In this document: positions 5,116-11,589 of the stretch, one piece after another
Position numbering within the stretch: the first letter of the stretch is position 1
How the letters are laid out: the number at the start of each line of letters is the position of its first letter
DNA from: Dokdonella_A sp038237055
GTDB lineage: Bacteria > Pseudomonadota > Gammaproteobacteria > Xanthomonadales > Rhodanobacteraceae
Direction of reading: 5' to 3'
DNA length: 12,107 nucleotides
NCBI GenBank assembly: GCA_038237055.1
Contig: JBBRZD010000075.1
Coordinates: 1 to 12,107, forward strand
Position numbers and translations under genes: made by a program
Notes under the pieces: generated by a model
The model's database searches: none
Seen by the model: only the letters and a program-made list of their open reading frames with translations
What the model was told of the DNA's origin: nothing

Positions 5116-7764
5116 TCAGCCCGCTTCGCGCACGGATACCGCACCATCAACGGCCGTGGAGTTCGCCGGCTCTTGAAGGATGCTGCTATCGGCAATCGCG
5201 GCCTGCAGCGTTCGCTGCGCAGGGTTCAGCTCGACCACTGGCGCGTGCGTGCGACGCGGCGACGATTCAATCCATGCGCGCACGATCTGCGGATCGGGAT
5301 CGGCGATGCCCTCGATACCGACTGCGCGCAACGCGTCACGCAATTGGCGCGCAACTTTGAGCGGATCAGTAGTCAGCTCGGCATAGTCGACCAGCACGCG
5401 CGGCCAGCCGCGGCTCGCATCGAATGCCGCGCGTGTATAAATCTCCCACAACGCAAGACCGGCAGCATGCTCGACGCCATTGCGCGCAGCGAGCGATTCG
5501 GCCACTTCGTGCGGATCGCGCACCACGTGCACGAACAGCGGTCGGGTCAGAAGTGGCAACAAATCACGTGCAACCAAGCACAGGCGCGGTTCCTTGATCA
5601 GCCACGGCCGCTGCTTGTCGAATTCGTCGATCAACGCGCCGACTTCGCGGCGGAATGCGTCGATCGCGGCGCCCGGAGCCTGCGTGGGTGGCTTGCACCA
5701 GTCGCCGCCGGCCGCGGCAAGGCGACGCACGCAGGCCATGTGCAGACGCCCCGATTCGTAGTGACCTTTCGGGTTGTCCGGCCCGCGCAGAAGATCCTCC
5801 TCTGGACCAACCGCTACGCCCATGCGCGCAAGCAGTCCGGCGACGCTCGATGTGCCGGAGCGGTGCATGCCGAGCACGACTATCTGGCCACTCGCCGGAC
5901 GCGCGAGTTGCGCCGGACGATGCGGTGGCGGCGGCAAGCGCGGCGATGTCAGCGAGCTGTCGCGCGCGAGCAGTTCGAACAGGCGGTCCGCGCTCGTTTC
6001 GATATTGTGTGTGTTGGCGAACATGTCCACGCGCGCGAGCGTTTCGTCGACTGTCGGCGCGGATCGCGCGAAGGCTGCGCGCAATTGCGCCGCGAGCGAA
6101 TCGGCGTCCGGCTCGGCCCAGCGCAAGCCCGGTTGCGCTGGATCTTCGACCAGCCTCGCGACTGCGACCGCGTGTCCGTGCGTGCGCACGAGTTCCGCAC
6201 TGCTGCCGAACTCGGTTGCAATAAGGGTCGTCCCGCAGGCGAAGGCTTCGGCGGCGAGCGGATCCCAGCCACCACCACGGCGTGCCGACACATACGCGTC
6301 TGCGGCGCGCAGAAATTGTGCGCGCTGATGCCAGGGAAATTCCCATCCGTCGATCACGCGCACGCGAGCGTCACCGGCACTCAAGCGCGCGATCCCAGCG
6401 CCGATCTCCATCGCGTCGCGCGTGGGGCGGATATGAATCAGGAGTTCAGCCTGCTCATCGATGCGGAACGTGCGCAGGAACGCCGCGACCAGCAACTCGG
6501 GCGCATCGCGAGCGAAGTTCTCGACGACCGCGACGAAGACGAACGTTCCATCCCGATTGCGCAGCGCAGGCACGCGCAGGTGGCAATAGTCCAGATCAAC
6601 GCCGAGCGGCAGCACCTCGATTCGCGCCTGCACACCCGCCGCGAGAAATGCGTCGCGCTGAAAAGCGTCCGGCACGATCAGCAGATCGAGCGAGCGCGCC
6701 GCTCCAGCCCAGTCTGTCGGCGCGCGTTCCCAATCGCCGAAGGCAAGGCCGATGCGACGGCGTCCCTGTGCCTGTGCGAAATGGCCGCCCATGGCACACA
6801 CGAGCGCAACGTCGGCAGGCGACGACCAGCGCCTGCGCGCGGCGAGATCGAGTCGATAGTCCTGCGCTGCGCCGATTTCGCTTTCGACCGCCTGATAGGC
6901 GACGCGCAAGCCGCGCGCATCGAGCCGGCGCACAAGCAAGCGCGCAAGTTGCGCGTAGGCCGACGGAAATCGCGTCACGCCTTGCCACAGCAGTGTGCCG
7001 AGATATCGGTCGCCGAGGCGCTTCTGCCAGCGCGCCGCGAACGTCGCGCGACTCGCAGCCCACAAGCGCTGGCGAAAGCCGCCATCATCCGCGGTTGAAC
7101 CATGCTGGTCGTGGCGCAGCGTGACCGCACCGGCGACCACACGCGCGATCCCGGCATCGGTCGCTCGCAGGCAGTAGTCGGTGTCTTCAAAATAACTGTG
7201 GAACGCGGTGTCGAGCGTGCCGATGCTGTCGAGGCAGTCGCGACGCAAATAGACAAGCGCAAACGCAATACCTTCGACACGTCGCGTTGTGGTGTACTGG
7301 CTGACATCGCGTTCGACGGTGCCTGATTCCGTTTGTTGACCCGACAAGTCGTCGGCTTCAATGAAACCACCGGCATGGTAGAGACGCCCTTCGGGTTCTG
7401 GCCCGAGCAAGCGACAGCCCACGATGCCGTGCTCTGGCGCTGCGTAGGCCGCGTCGCGCAAGCGGCCGAGCCAGTCGATCTGGGTAAACAGCAGATCGTT
7501 GTTGAGCAGGACAACGTCGTCGTCAGGCCGCGCGACAGCGATACCGGCGTTCATGCCGCGCACGAAGCCCAGATTCTCCGGCAGACTGACGATGTGTACG
7601 CGATCGGCATAGGCGGCAAGCGCCGTGCGCGTATCGTCAGTACTGCCGTTGTCGACGACGATCACCTCAGCCGCGTCAAGCGAGCTTGCGAGCAGTGAAT
7701 CAAGGCAGCGCCGCGTCAGCGGCCACTTGTTCCATGCCAGTACGATCAGGGCGGTGCCGCGCAT
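5116..7764 (-). CDS. Three-module fusion: GT2 glycosyltransferase + GT4-like domain + PAPS sulfotransferase
   Basis: This 882-aa protein has three modules. Residues 1-260 are a GT2 domain: TALIVLAWNK start, VDNGSTD (37-43), LNNDLLF (87-93), and FEDTDYCLR (192-200). Residues 313-600 are GT4/GT-B-like: LPLGVD (385-390), FVFVAVVENF (408-417), and RRGGGWDPLAAEAFACG (495-511), in which Glu506 is present but the first Glu of EX7E is replaced by Gly498. Residues 627-830 are a sulfotransferase: GMHRSGTSS (632-640) is the 5'-phosphosulfate loop, and VVRDPHEVAES (747-757) holds the 3'-phosphate-binding Arg749 and Ser757 with the usual 8-residue spacing. WLIKEPR (721-727) fits the same family. A Pro-rich linker (607-625) joins the last module. 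It should be cytoplasmic, transferring sugar and then sulfate from PAPS to a glycan. Start and stop sit in TGA-N3-ATG junctions with both neighbours. Confidence 0.88.
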   Translation of the reverse strand: MRGTALIVLAWNKWPLTRRCLDSLLASSLDAAEVIVVDNGSTDDTRTALAAYADRVHIVSLPENLGFVRGMNAGIAVARPDDDVVLLNNDLLFTQIDWLGRLRDAAYAAPEHGIVGCRLLGPEPEGRLYHAGGFIEADDLSGQQTESGTVERDVSQYTTTRRVEGIAFALVYLRRDCLDSIGTLDTAFHSYFEDTDYCLRATDAGIARVVAGAVTLRHDQHGSTADDGGFRQRLWAASRATFAARWQKRLGDRYLGTLLWQGVTRFPSAYAQLARLLVRRLDARGLRVAYQAVESEIGAAQDYRLDLAARRRWSSPADVALVCAMGGHFAQAQGRRRIGLAFGDWERAPTDWAGAARSLDLLIVPDAFQRDAFLAAGVQARIEVLPLGVDLDYCHLRVPALRNRDGTFVFVAVVENFARDAPELLVAAFLRTFRIDEQAELLIHIRPTRDAMEIGAGIARLSAGDARVRVIDGWEFPWHQRAQFLRAADAYVSARRGGGWDPLAAEAFACGTTLIATEFGSSAELVRTHGHAVAVARLVEDPAQPGLRWAEPDADSLAAQLRAAFARSAPTVDETLARVDMFANTHNIETSADRLFELLARDSSLTSPRLPPPPHRPAQLARPASGQIVVLGMHRSGTSSVAGLLARMGVAVGPEEDLLRGPDNPKGHYESGRLHMACVRRLAAAGGDWCKPPTQAPGAAIDAFRREVGALIDEFDKQRPWLIKEPRLCLVARDLLPLLTRPLFVHVVRDPHEVAESLAARNGVEHAAGLALWEIYTRAAFDASRGWPRVLVDYAELTTDPLKVARQLRDALRAVGIEGIADPDPQIVRAWIESSPRRTHAPVVELNPAQRTLQAAIADSSILQEPANSTAVDGAVSVREAG

Positions 7765-7767
7765 CGA

Positions 7768-8043
7768 TCAGCCGCCCAGATCGGACCGCGCCGGCCACGG
7801 GTTTGCCAGCGCACGATCGAGTTCATCCATCGCAAAGCTCGCAATGGGCGTCAGCAGCAGCGCAGCAACGCCTTCAGCTGCACCCAGCCCGCCGCGCGCG
7901 TCGGCAACGACTCGCGCGCGGTGCGCAGGATCAACAATCGCGCCGTCTCGGGCCAGCCGGGCGGCGGCGACAAGCAGGTGCCGCGGCGGCGTATCGAGCG
8001 CTGCTGCGAGTACGCTGAAACGTTGCGCGTCGAATGGAATCAC
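7768..8043 (-). CDS. Small hypothetical protein, translationally coupled to wzt
   Basis: I do not recognise this 91-aa protein. It begins with GTG in a 4-nt overlap with the wzt stop (GTGA) and ends 3 nt before the fusion gene (TGATCGATG), exactly as its neighbours are spaced. It is Ala/Arg/Leu-rich, looks helical, and has one short hydrophobic patch (VAALLLTPIASFAM, about 60-73) too weak to call a membrane segment. It has no Cys and no signal peptide. Its codon use resembles the flanking genes. Position suggests a small cytoplasmic partner of the transporter or of the adjacent transferase, but that is inference from context alone. The tight junctions on both sides are the main evidence that it is a real gene and not a chance reading frame. 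Confidence 0.62.
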   Translation of the reverse strand: MIPFDAQRFSVLAAALDTPPRHLLVAAARLARDGAIVDPAHRARVVADARGGLGAAEGVAALLLTPIASFAMDELDRALANPWPARSDLGG

Positions 8044-8747
8044 GCGGGCGACTCCACCTTGTGCTGATCACGACGATACGCGGCAAATACTTCGTCGCGC
8101 GCGCCCTCGAGCACGCTTTTGCCGTGCTCGATCCATACCACGCGGTCGCACAGCTTGGCGATCTGCGCCTCGTCATGGCTGACCAGAACCACGGTGTGTC
8201 CTTCGCCCATGCGCGCGCGCAGTGCGGCGCCCGATTTCTGCCGGAATTCGGCGTCGCCCACCGCCAGCACTTCATCGATCAGCAGCACGTCGGGTTCGAC
8301 TTGGATCGCGACCGAGAACGCGAGGCGCATGTTCATGCCGGCGGAATACGCGGCAATCGGTTGCTCGAAGAAATCGCCGAGCTCGGAAAACTCGCGGATC
8401 GCCGGCAGTCGCGAAACGATATCGCGCCGGCGCAGGCCGAGCATCAGGCCTGACAACACCGCGTTGTCGCGGCCGGACAGATGCGGCACAAAACCCAGCG
8501 ATAGCGAGAGCAACTGGCACGACACGGGACCGCGACGCACGGTGCCGCGATCGGGCGAAAGAATGCCGGCAATCACGCGCAACAAGGTGCTCTTGCCGGC
8601 GCCGTTGCGGCCGATTACGCCGAGACGCTCACCGCGGCGCAAGGTCAGACTCACGTCCTCCAGCGCCCAGAAAAGGTTGTCCGTGAATGCCCGTTTCGCG
8701 TTGAACGCAACACCGACCTTGTGCAGTTCGACCAGCACTTCGTTCAT
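8040..8747 (-). CDS. wzt: Polysaccharide ABC exporter, ATP-binding protein (short Wzt type)
   Basis: This 235-aa ATPase powers export of an undecaprenyl-linked glycan through Wzm at the inner membrane. All ABC signatures are present: Walker A GRNGAGKST (46-54), the signature loop in the Wzt/KpsT/TagH form YSAGM (134-138), Walker B DVLLIDEVLAVGD (153-165), and the H-loop SHD (190-192). The conserved start WALEDVSLTLRRGE fits polysaccharide and teichoic acid exporters. The ATG at 8747 is chosen because it lies 1 nt after the wzm stop (TGACATG). An upstream in-frame ATG at 8810 would add 21 atypical residues and overlap wzm by 62 nt. The protein stops soon after the ATPase fold, so the C-terminal carbohydrate-binding domain of long Wzt proteins (about 400 aa or more) is absent. 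The 91-aa gene follows with a GTGA overlap. Confidence 0.93.
   Translation of the reverse strand: MNEVLVELHKVGVAFNAKRAFTDNLFWALEDVSLTLRRGERLGVIGRNGAGKSTLLRVIAGILSPDRGTVRRGPVSCQLLSLSLGFVPHLSGRDNAVLSGLMLGLRRRDIVSRLPAIREFSELGDFFEQPIAAYSAGMNMRLAFSVAIQVEPDVLLIDEVLAVGDAEFRQKSGAALRARMGEGHTVVLVSHDEAQIAKLCDRVVWIEHGKSVLEGARDEVFAAYRRDQHKVESPA
8107..8131. repeat. 9-bp inverted repeat near the 3' end of wzt
   Basis: The arms TCGAGCACG (8107-8115) and CGTGCTCGA (8123-8131) are perfect reverse complements around a 7-nt loop. It lies inside codons for IEHGKSVLE, about 65 nt before the wzt stop. In the mRNA it would form a stable hairpin just before the 91-aa gene. It could equally be a by-product of coding. 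Confidence 0.4.
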
Positions 8748-8748
8748 G

Positions 8749-9510
8749 TCAGTTCGCCAGTTTCGGATAACGCGGCGCCAGACGAGCGACGATATAGGCG
8801 CCTGCTGCACAGATGGCCATCGAGATCAGCGTGGTCGTGGTCAGACCGACCCAGTTCGGCCACAGACCGTGCATCAGGATGCCGCGCGCATCGTCCATGA
8901 TCACCGCGATCGGGTTCAGCGCGAGGATCTGCCGTAACGGTGGCGGTACGCTCGAAAGCAGGAAGACGACACCCGACATATACATTACGACCGAGAGCAC
9001 TTGTTCGATGACGAATCGAAGGTCCGGCAGCAACGGGACCAGCGCCGCTATCACGAAGCCGACACCCGCCGAGAGCAGAAAAGTCGCTACGAACAGCGGC
9101 ACCAAACCGAAGTACGCCATGTTCGGCGGATAGCCGCAGACCCACAGAATGACCAGCAGCACAATGAAGATGTAGAGAAATTTCACCGTATCCGACAGCA
9201 TCGCGATGATCGGAAACACCAGCGGCGGCAACCGCACCAGACGCACCAGGCTGAGGCGGCTCCAGATCGCGTAGCCACCGTGCGTCATGCAGGATTTCAT
9301 CCACTGCCAGACGGTCAGACCGATCAGCAGGGAAGGCAGATAGCCCGGGCCGCCCGCGTGCATGATCACGTCGATCAGCAGCCACCAGACGGCCATCTGC
9401 ATTGCCGGGTCGAGCACCCACCAGATCAGGCCAAGATAGCTGCGCGAGCGCTCTGCGCGCAGTTCCGCGTAGGTGCTGAACAGGATGAGTTCGATCAGAT
9501 GCTGGCGCAT
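8749..9510 (-). CDS. wzm: Polysaccharide ABC exporter, ABC-2 type permease
   Basis: This 253-aa inner-membrane protein forms the channel that pairs with Wzt. RSRSYLGLIWWVLDP (21-35) is the cytoplasmic amphipathic entry typical of Wzm/KpsM/TagG. About six hydrophobic segments follow (roughly 28-50, 58-75, 98-126, 131-160, 168-188 and 220-243). LNPIAVIMDDAR (198-209) matches the conserved NP block of ABC-2 polysaccharide permeases. Length is right for the family (about 260). The ATG at 9510 is chosen because alignment to the family begins there; the reading frame stays open up to 9639, but that stretch overlaps the upstream membrane-transferase gene and is Cys/Arg-rich and unlike the family. 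No clear Shine-Dalgarno precedes 9510. The 46-nt gap before it is the largest in the block after the lipoprotein promoter region. Its stop is 1 nt from the wzt start. Confidence 0.92.
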   Translation of the reverse strand: MRQHLIELILFSTYAELRAERSRSYLGLIWWVLDPAMQMAVWWLLIDVIMHAGGPGYLPSLLIGLTVWQWMKSCMTHGGYAIWSRLSLVRLVRLPPLVFPIIAMLSDTVKFLYIFIVLLVILWVCGYPPNMAYFGLVPLFVATFLLSAGVGFVIAALVPLLPDLRFVIEQVLSVVMYMSGVVFLLSSVPPPLRQILALNPIAVIMDDARGILMHGLWPNWVGLTTTTLISMAICAAGAYIVARLAPRYPKLAN

Positions 9511-9556
9511 GGGATAGAGGGCGGGGAAACGGTGCGAGGATACCGGATTCCGCCGC

Positions 9557-10954
9557 TCAGCCTGCGCACAAATGATCGAGCGCCGGTCCAGCGAACGCAA
9601 GGAACAGCAGCAATGCGGCCAGCACTGCCCCGAACGCAAGCCGTGGCCACGTCAGCACCTGCGACGCTTCGCCGCGCTCGCGCCCCGCGAGGCGAAGACG
9701 CAACGCGACGAGGAAACTGCCGGCGAAACCGCACAAAAATGGAACCATCGGCAGAAGGAAACGCGCCTTTACATGGATCAGTGCGAACAGAGCCAGCTGA
9801 TAGGCGAGAAATACCATCACCACCGCAAACAGATGGTCGGAGCGCGCAAGCGAGGGTCGCCAGCGTCGAGTGCTCAGTCCGAATGCGCAAGCCACAAGCA
9901 GCAGTGCGTGCAGCGCGTCATTCACAGCAATCAGTACGCGCGTCAACCAGGGCGGGCTGTGATACACGGAAAGATGCCCCGCGCAGGCCGCTCCCGGCAG
10001 CTGCGATGCCAGCGAAGTCTTGGCGCTGAACAAGCGGAAATACTGGCGCCCCAATTGATTGGCGATCACGGACAGCACGCCGTGCTCCGCTACCAATGAA
10101 CGCACCTTGCCCAGATACACCTCGTTTCGTTCCTGAGGTGTCGCACCGCTCGCGATAAACGCCGGCAGCGTCAGCCCACCCATGTCGGCGACGTAATCAC
10201 TGCGCCACGAATCGGTCAGGCCGATCCACAGGTTGTAGATCGAGCTATCGGCGATCATCGGCTTGCCGTACTCGCGCCAACCGTGCACCAGAGCAGGGGC
10301 TGCGACCAGCGCAAGTCCGAGCACGAACGCAGCGGCAGGTCCAACGAGCAGATATGGCTTTTTACGGCGTGCGAATGCAATCAGCAGCACGGGCCAGAAC
10401 ACCGATAGCAGACTTTTGGCGAGGATGGCCAGGCTGATACAGAGTCCCGCCGCCAGCGCATTGAATTTCGACGTCGCGCGCGCGAGCAGGCACAGCGCCG
10501 CCAACAAAAGGAACAGGTGGGGCATTTCCGGCCATAGCCATTGCGCGTACGCGGCTACTGCAGGGTTGACGAGAAACAACGCCGCCGCGGTGTTTGCCGC
10601 CGCAACGCTGCTGCCCAGATATCGCCAAAGGTCGCGCAGGAGCGCTGCGCAGGCGACAAAAAGCAAGGTCTGCGCAATCTGCACTGCGATCAGGTGCGTG
10701 CCGAACACCGAATAGATCAGGGCGATGAACAGCGACTGCAGCGGCGGCCAGATCGAACTGGGCATCCACGGCCCGCCACCCAGGATCGCCAGTGCCATGT
10801 CCTGATAAGCCTGCTCATCGCCGATCAGTGCCTTCGCACCGTCACCGTAATAGGCCAACCAAAGCAGCGCCTGAGACGTCGTGAACAGGATCAGGAACGT
10901 CGCCGCGAGTGCCCCGCGACGACGTCCTATAGACGGCGCGACGACGGCATTCAT
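9557..10954 (-). CDS. GT-C membrane glycosyltransferase (GT39/ArnT-like)
   Basis: This polytopic protein of 465 aa (467 from the in-frame GTG at 10960) has about ten hydrophobic segments. GDEQAY near the N-terminus, after the first membrane segment, supplies the acidic catalytic-type residues expected in the first periplasmic loop of PMT/ArnT-like enzymes. WPPLQSLFIAL follows, then WLWPEMPH in the next periplasmic region, and HVKARFLLPMVP near the last segments matches the family's H..R(Y/F)..P pattern. Such enzymes move a sugar from a polyprenyl-phosphate donor to a lipid, glycan or protein on the periplasmic side. Here it may decorate the exported glycan or its lipid anchor. The ATG at 10954 overlaps the stop of a nine-codon reading frame (ATGA). 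It lies 25 nt downstream of the lipoprotein gene and 46 nt upstream of wzm, all on one strand. Confidence 0.82.
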   Translation of the reverse strand: MNAVVAPSIGRRRGALAATFLILFTTSQALLWLAYYGDGAKALIGDEQAYQDMALAILGGGPWMPSSIWPPLQSLFIALIYSVFGTHLIAVQIAQTLLFVACAALLRDLWRYLGSSVAAANTAAALFLVNPAVAAYAQWLWPEMPHLFLLLAALCLLARATSKFNALAAGLCISLAILAKSLLSVFWPVLLIAFARRKKPYLLVGPAAAFVLGLALVAAPALVHGWREYGKPMIADSSIYNLWIGLTDSWRSDYVADMGGLTLPAFIASGATPQERNEVYLGKVRSLVAEHGVLSVIANQLGRQYFRLFSAKTSLASQLPGAACAGHLSVYHSPPWLTRVLIAVNDALHALLLVACAFGLSTRRWRPSLARSDHLFAVVMVFLAYQLALFALIHVKARFLLPMVPFLCGFAGSFLVALRLRLAGRERGEASQVLTWPRLAFGAVLAALLLFLAFAGPALDHLCAG

Positions 10955-10980
10955 CGCCACGCGCCCATTCGTTTGCGCAT
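10951..10980 (-). other. Nine-codon reading frame linking the lipoprotein and membrane transferase genes
   Basis: The minus strand reads TGATG at 10982-10978, so the lipoprotein stop overlaps an ATG that opens MRKRMGAWR and stops at TGA (10953-10951). That stop overlaps the ATG of the transferase (10954) as ATGA. Two stop-start overlaps in a row could pass ribosomes from one gene to the next. Whether it is translated is unknown. Confidence 0.3.
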
Positions 10981-11513
10981 CAGCTCTTTGCGGGAGCGGG
11001 TGCTGGGGCAGCCGTGGTTGCCGGGACGGCGCTACCTACGGCACGGTGCTTGGGCGGCGCGCGGAACGTCGGCGTGAATTTCGCGCGCGCACCACTCGTC
11101 GAAATGCCCTCCACGTAGTACCAGTACTCCTTGCACGGATCGATCGTATCGTCGCGGAATTCGTACTTGTGCGTTTCATCCGAGGTGCCCGCGCCAAGGA
11201 TCGGCTCCTTGGTCAGCTTCTTGAACTCACCTTTCTCGGTGTCGCTGCGAAGCACATCGAAGCCAAAGTTGTCCTGCTCGCTGGCGGTGGTCCAGCGAGC
11301 GGTGTTTGCGATGCGTTGGTCAGCCGCCATCTTCGACTGGTCGCCGCAAGCTCCTTCCGGAATTTCCTTCGCCGGGGCTGCCGCTTCGGCGGGTTTCACC
11401 GCGGGTGCTGCAGGCTTGGCCACGGGTTGGGCGGGCGCAGCGGACTCGGGTGTCGACGGACTGCACGCGCAGAGCGCGACGGCAATGAGAAGGGGCAAGA
11501 CAAGTTGGCGCAT
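10980..11513 (-). CDS. Putative lipoprotein with an FN3-like domain
   Basis: This is a 177-aa secreted protein. Residues 1-16 are a type II signal peptide with the lipobox-like LCAC, giving Cys17 as the probable lipidated residue (Cys at -2 is unusual but tolerated). Residues 19-50 are an Ala/Pro/Lys linker of the cell-envelope spacer type. Residues 65-150 resemble a fibronectin type III fold (ARWTTASEQDNFGFDVLRS, then EYWYYVEGI), with Cys56 and Cys127 possibly paired. A short Ala/Pro tail ends the protein. Similar small FN3-type proteins are, as I recall, common in Xanthomonadales without a known function. The ATG at 11513 has GGAG 8 nt upstream. The frame stays open to 11579, but that extension lacks a ribosome site and would hide the signal peptide. 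It is first in the minus-strand block; a direct role in glycan synthesis is not indicated. Confidence 0.8.
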   Translation of the reverse strand: MRQLVLPLLIAVALCACSPSTPESAAPAQPVAKPAAPAVKPAEAAAPAKEIPEGACGDQSKMAADQRIANTARWTTASEQDNFGFDVLRSDTEKGEFKKLTKEPILGAGTSDETHKYEFRDDTIDPCKEYWYYVEGISTSGARAKFTPTFRAPPKHRAVGSAVPATTAAPAPAPAKS

Positions 11514-11521
11514 GCGGAAGA

Positions 11522-11525
11522 CTCC
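11522..11525 (-). promoter_or_regulatory. Ribosome binding site of the lipoprotein gene
   Basis: GGAG on the minus strand ends 8 nt before the ATG at 11513. It supports this start, which places the lipoprotein signal peptide at the N-terminus, over the upstream ATG at 11579. Confidence 0.65.
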
Positions 11526-11559
11526 GGGGTTGCAGGCTGGACAGCGGCGGGTCGCGGCA

Positions 11560-11589
11560 ACGATAGTCGTCTGATGCAATCGCTGACAA
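11560..11589 (-). promoter_or_regulatory. Possible sigma-70 promoter of the minus-strand block
   Basis: On the minus strand TTGTCA (11589-11584, 5 of 6 to TTGACA) and TATCGT (11565-11560, 4 of 6 to TATAAT) are 18 nt apart. They would give a leader of about 40 nt before the lipoprotein start at 11513. The -35 lies within the first codons of the divergent plus-strand gene, so the two genes would compete for this 60-nt gap. No equally good promoter was seen for the plus-strand gene. Hand-read only. Confidence 0.4.

Noticed and set aside
3778..7098. 1106-codon open frame on the plus strand
   Set aside because: It is codon-aligned antisense to the fusion gene and the 527-aa GT2 gene, which share one frame. 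It stays open because those genes rarely use TTA, CTA or TCA codons, and its translation is Arg/His-rich with no recognisable motif.
8040..8810. Longer 256-aa form of Wzt starting at 8810
   Set aside because: The additional 21 residues overlap wzm and precede the normal family N-terminus; the ATG at 8747 sits 1 nt after the wzm stop.
8749..9639. Longer 296-aa form of the Wzm permease starting at 9639
   Set aside because: The extra 43 residues overlap the upstream transferase gene by over 80 nt, are Cys/Arg-rich and do not resemble Wzm; the start at 9510 gives the normal family length.
9001..10029. 342-codon open frame on the plus strand
   Set aside because: Antisense to wzm and the membrane transferase; translation is His/Gln/Arg-rich, typical of a GC-rich shadow frame.
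10541..11077. 178-codon plus-strand frame
   Set aside because: Antisense across the transferase start and the lipoprotein end; no start signal and an Arg/Gln-rich translation without motifs.
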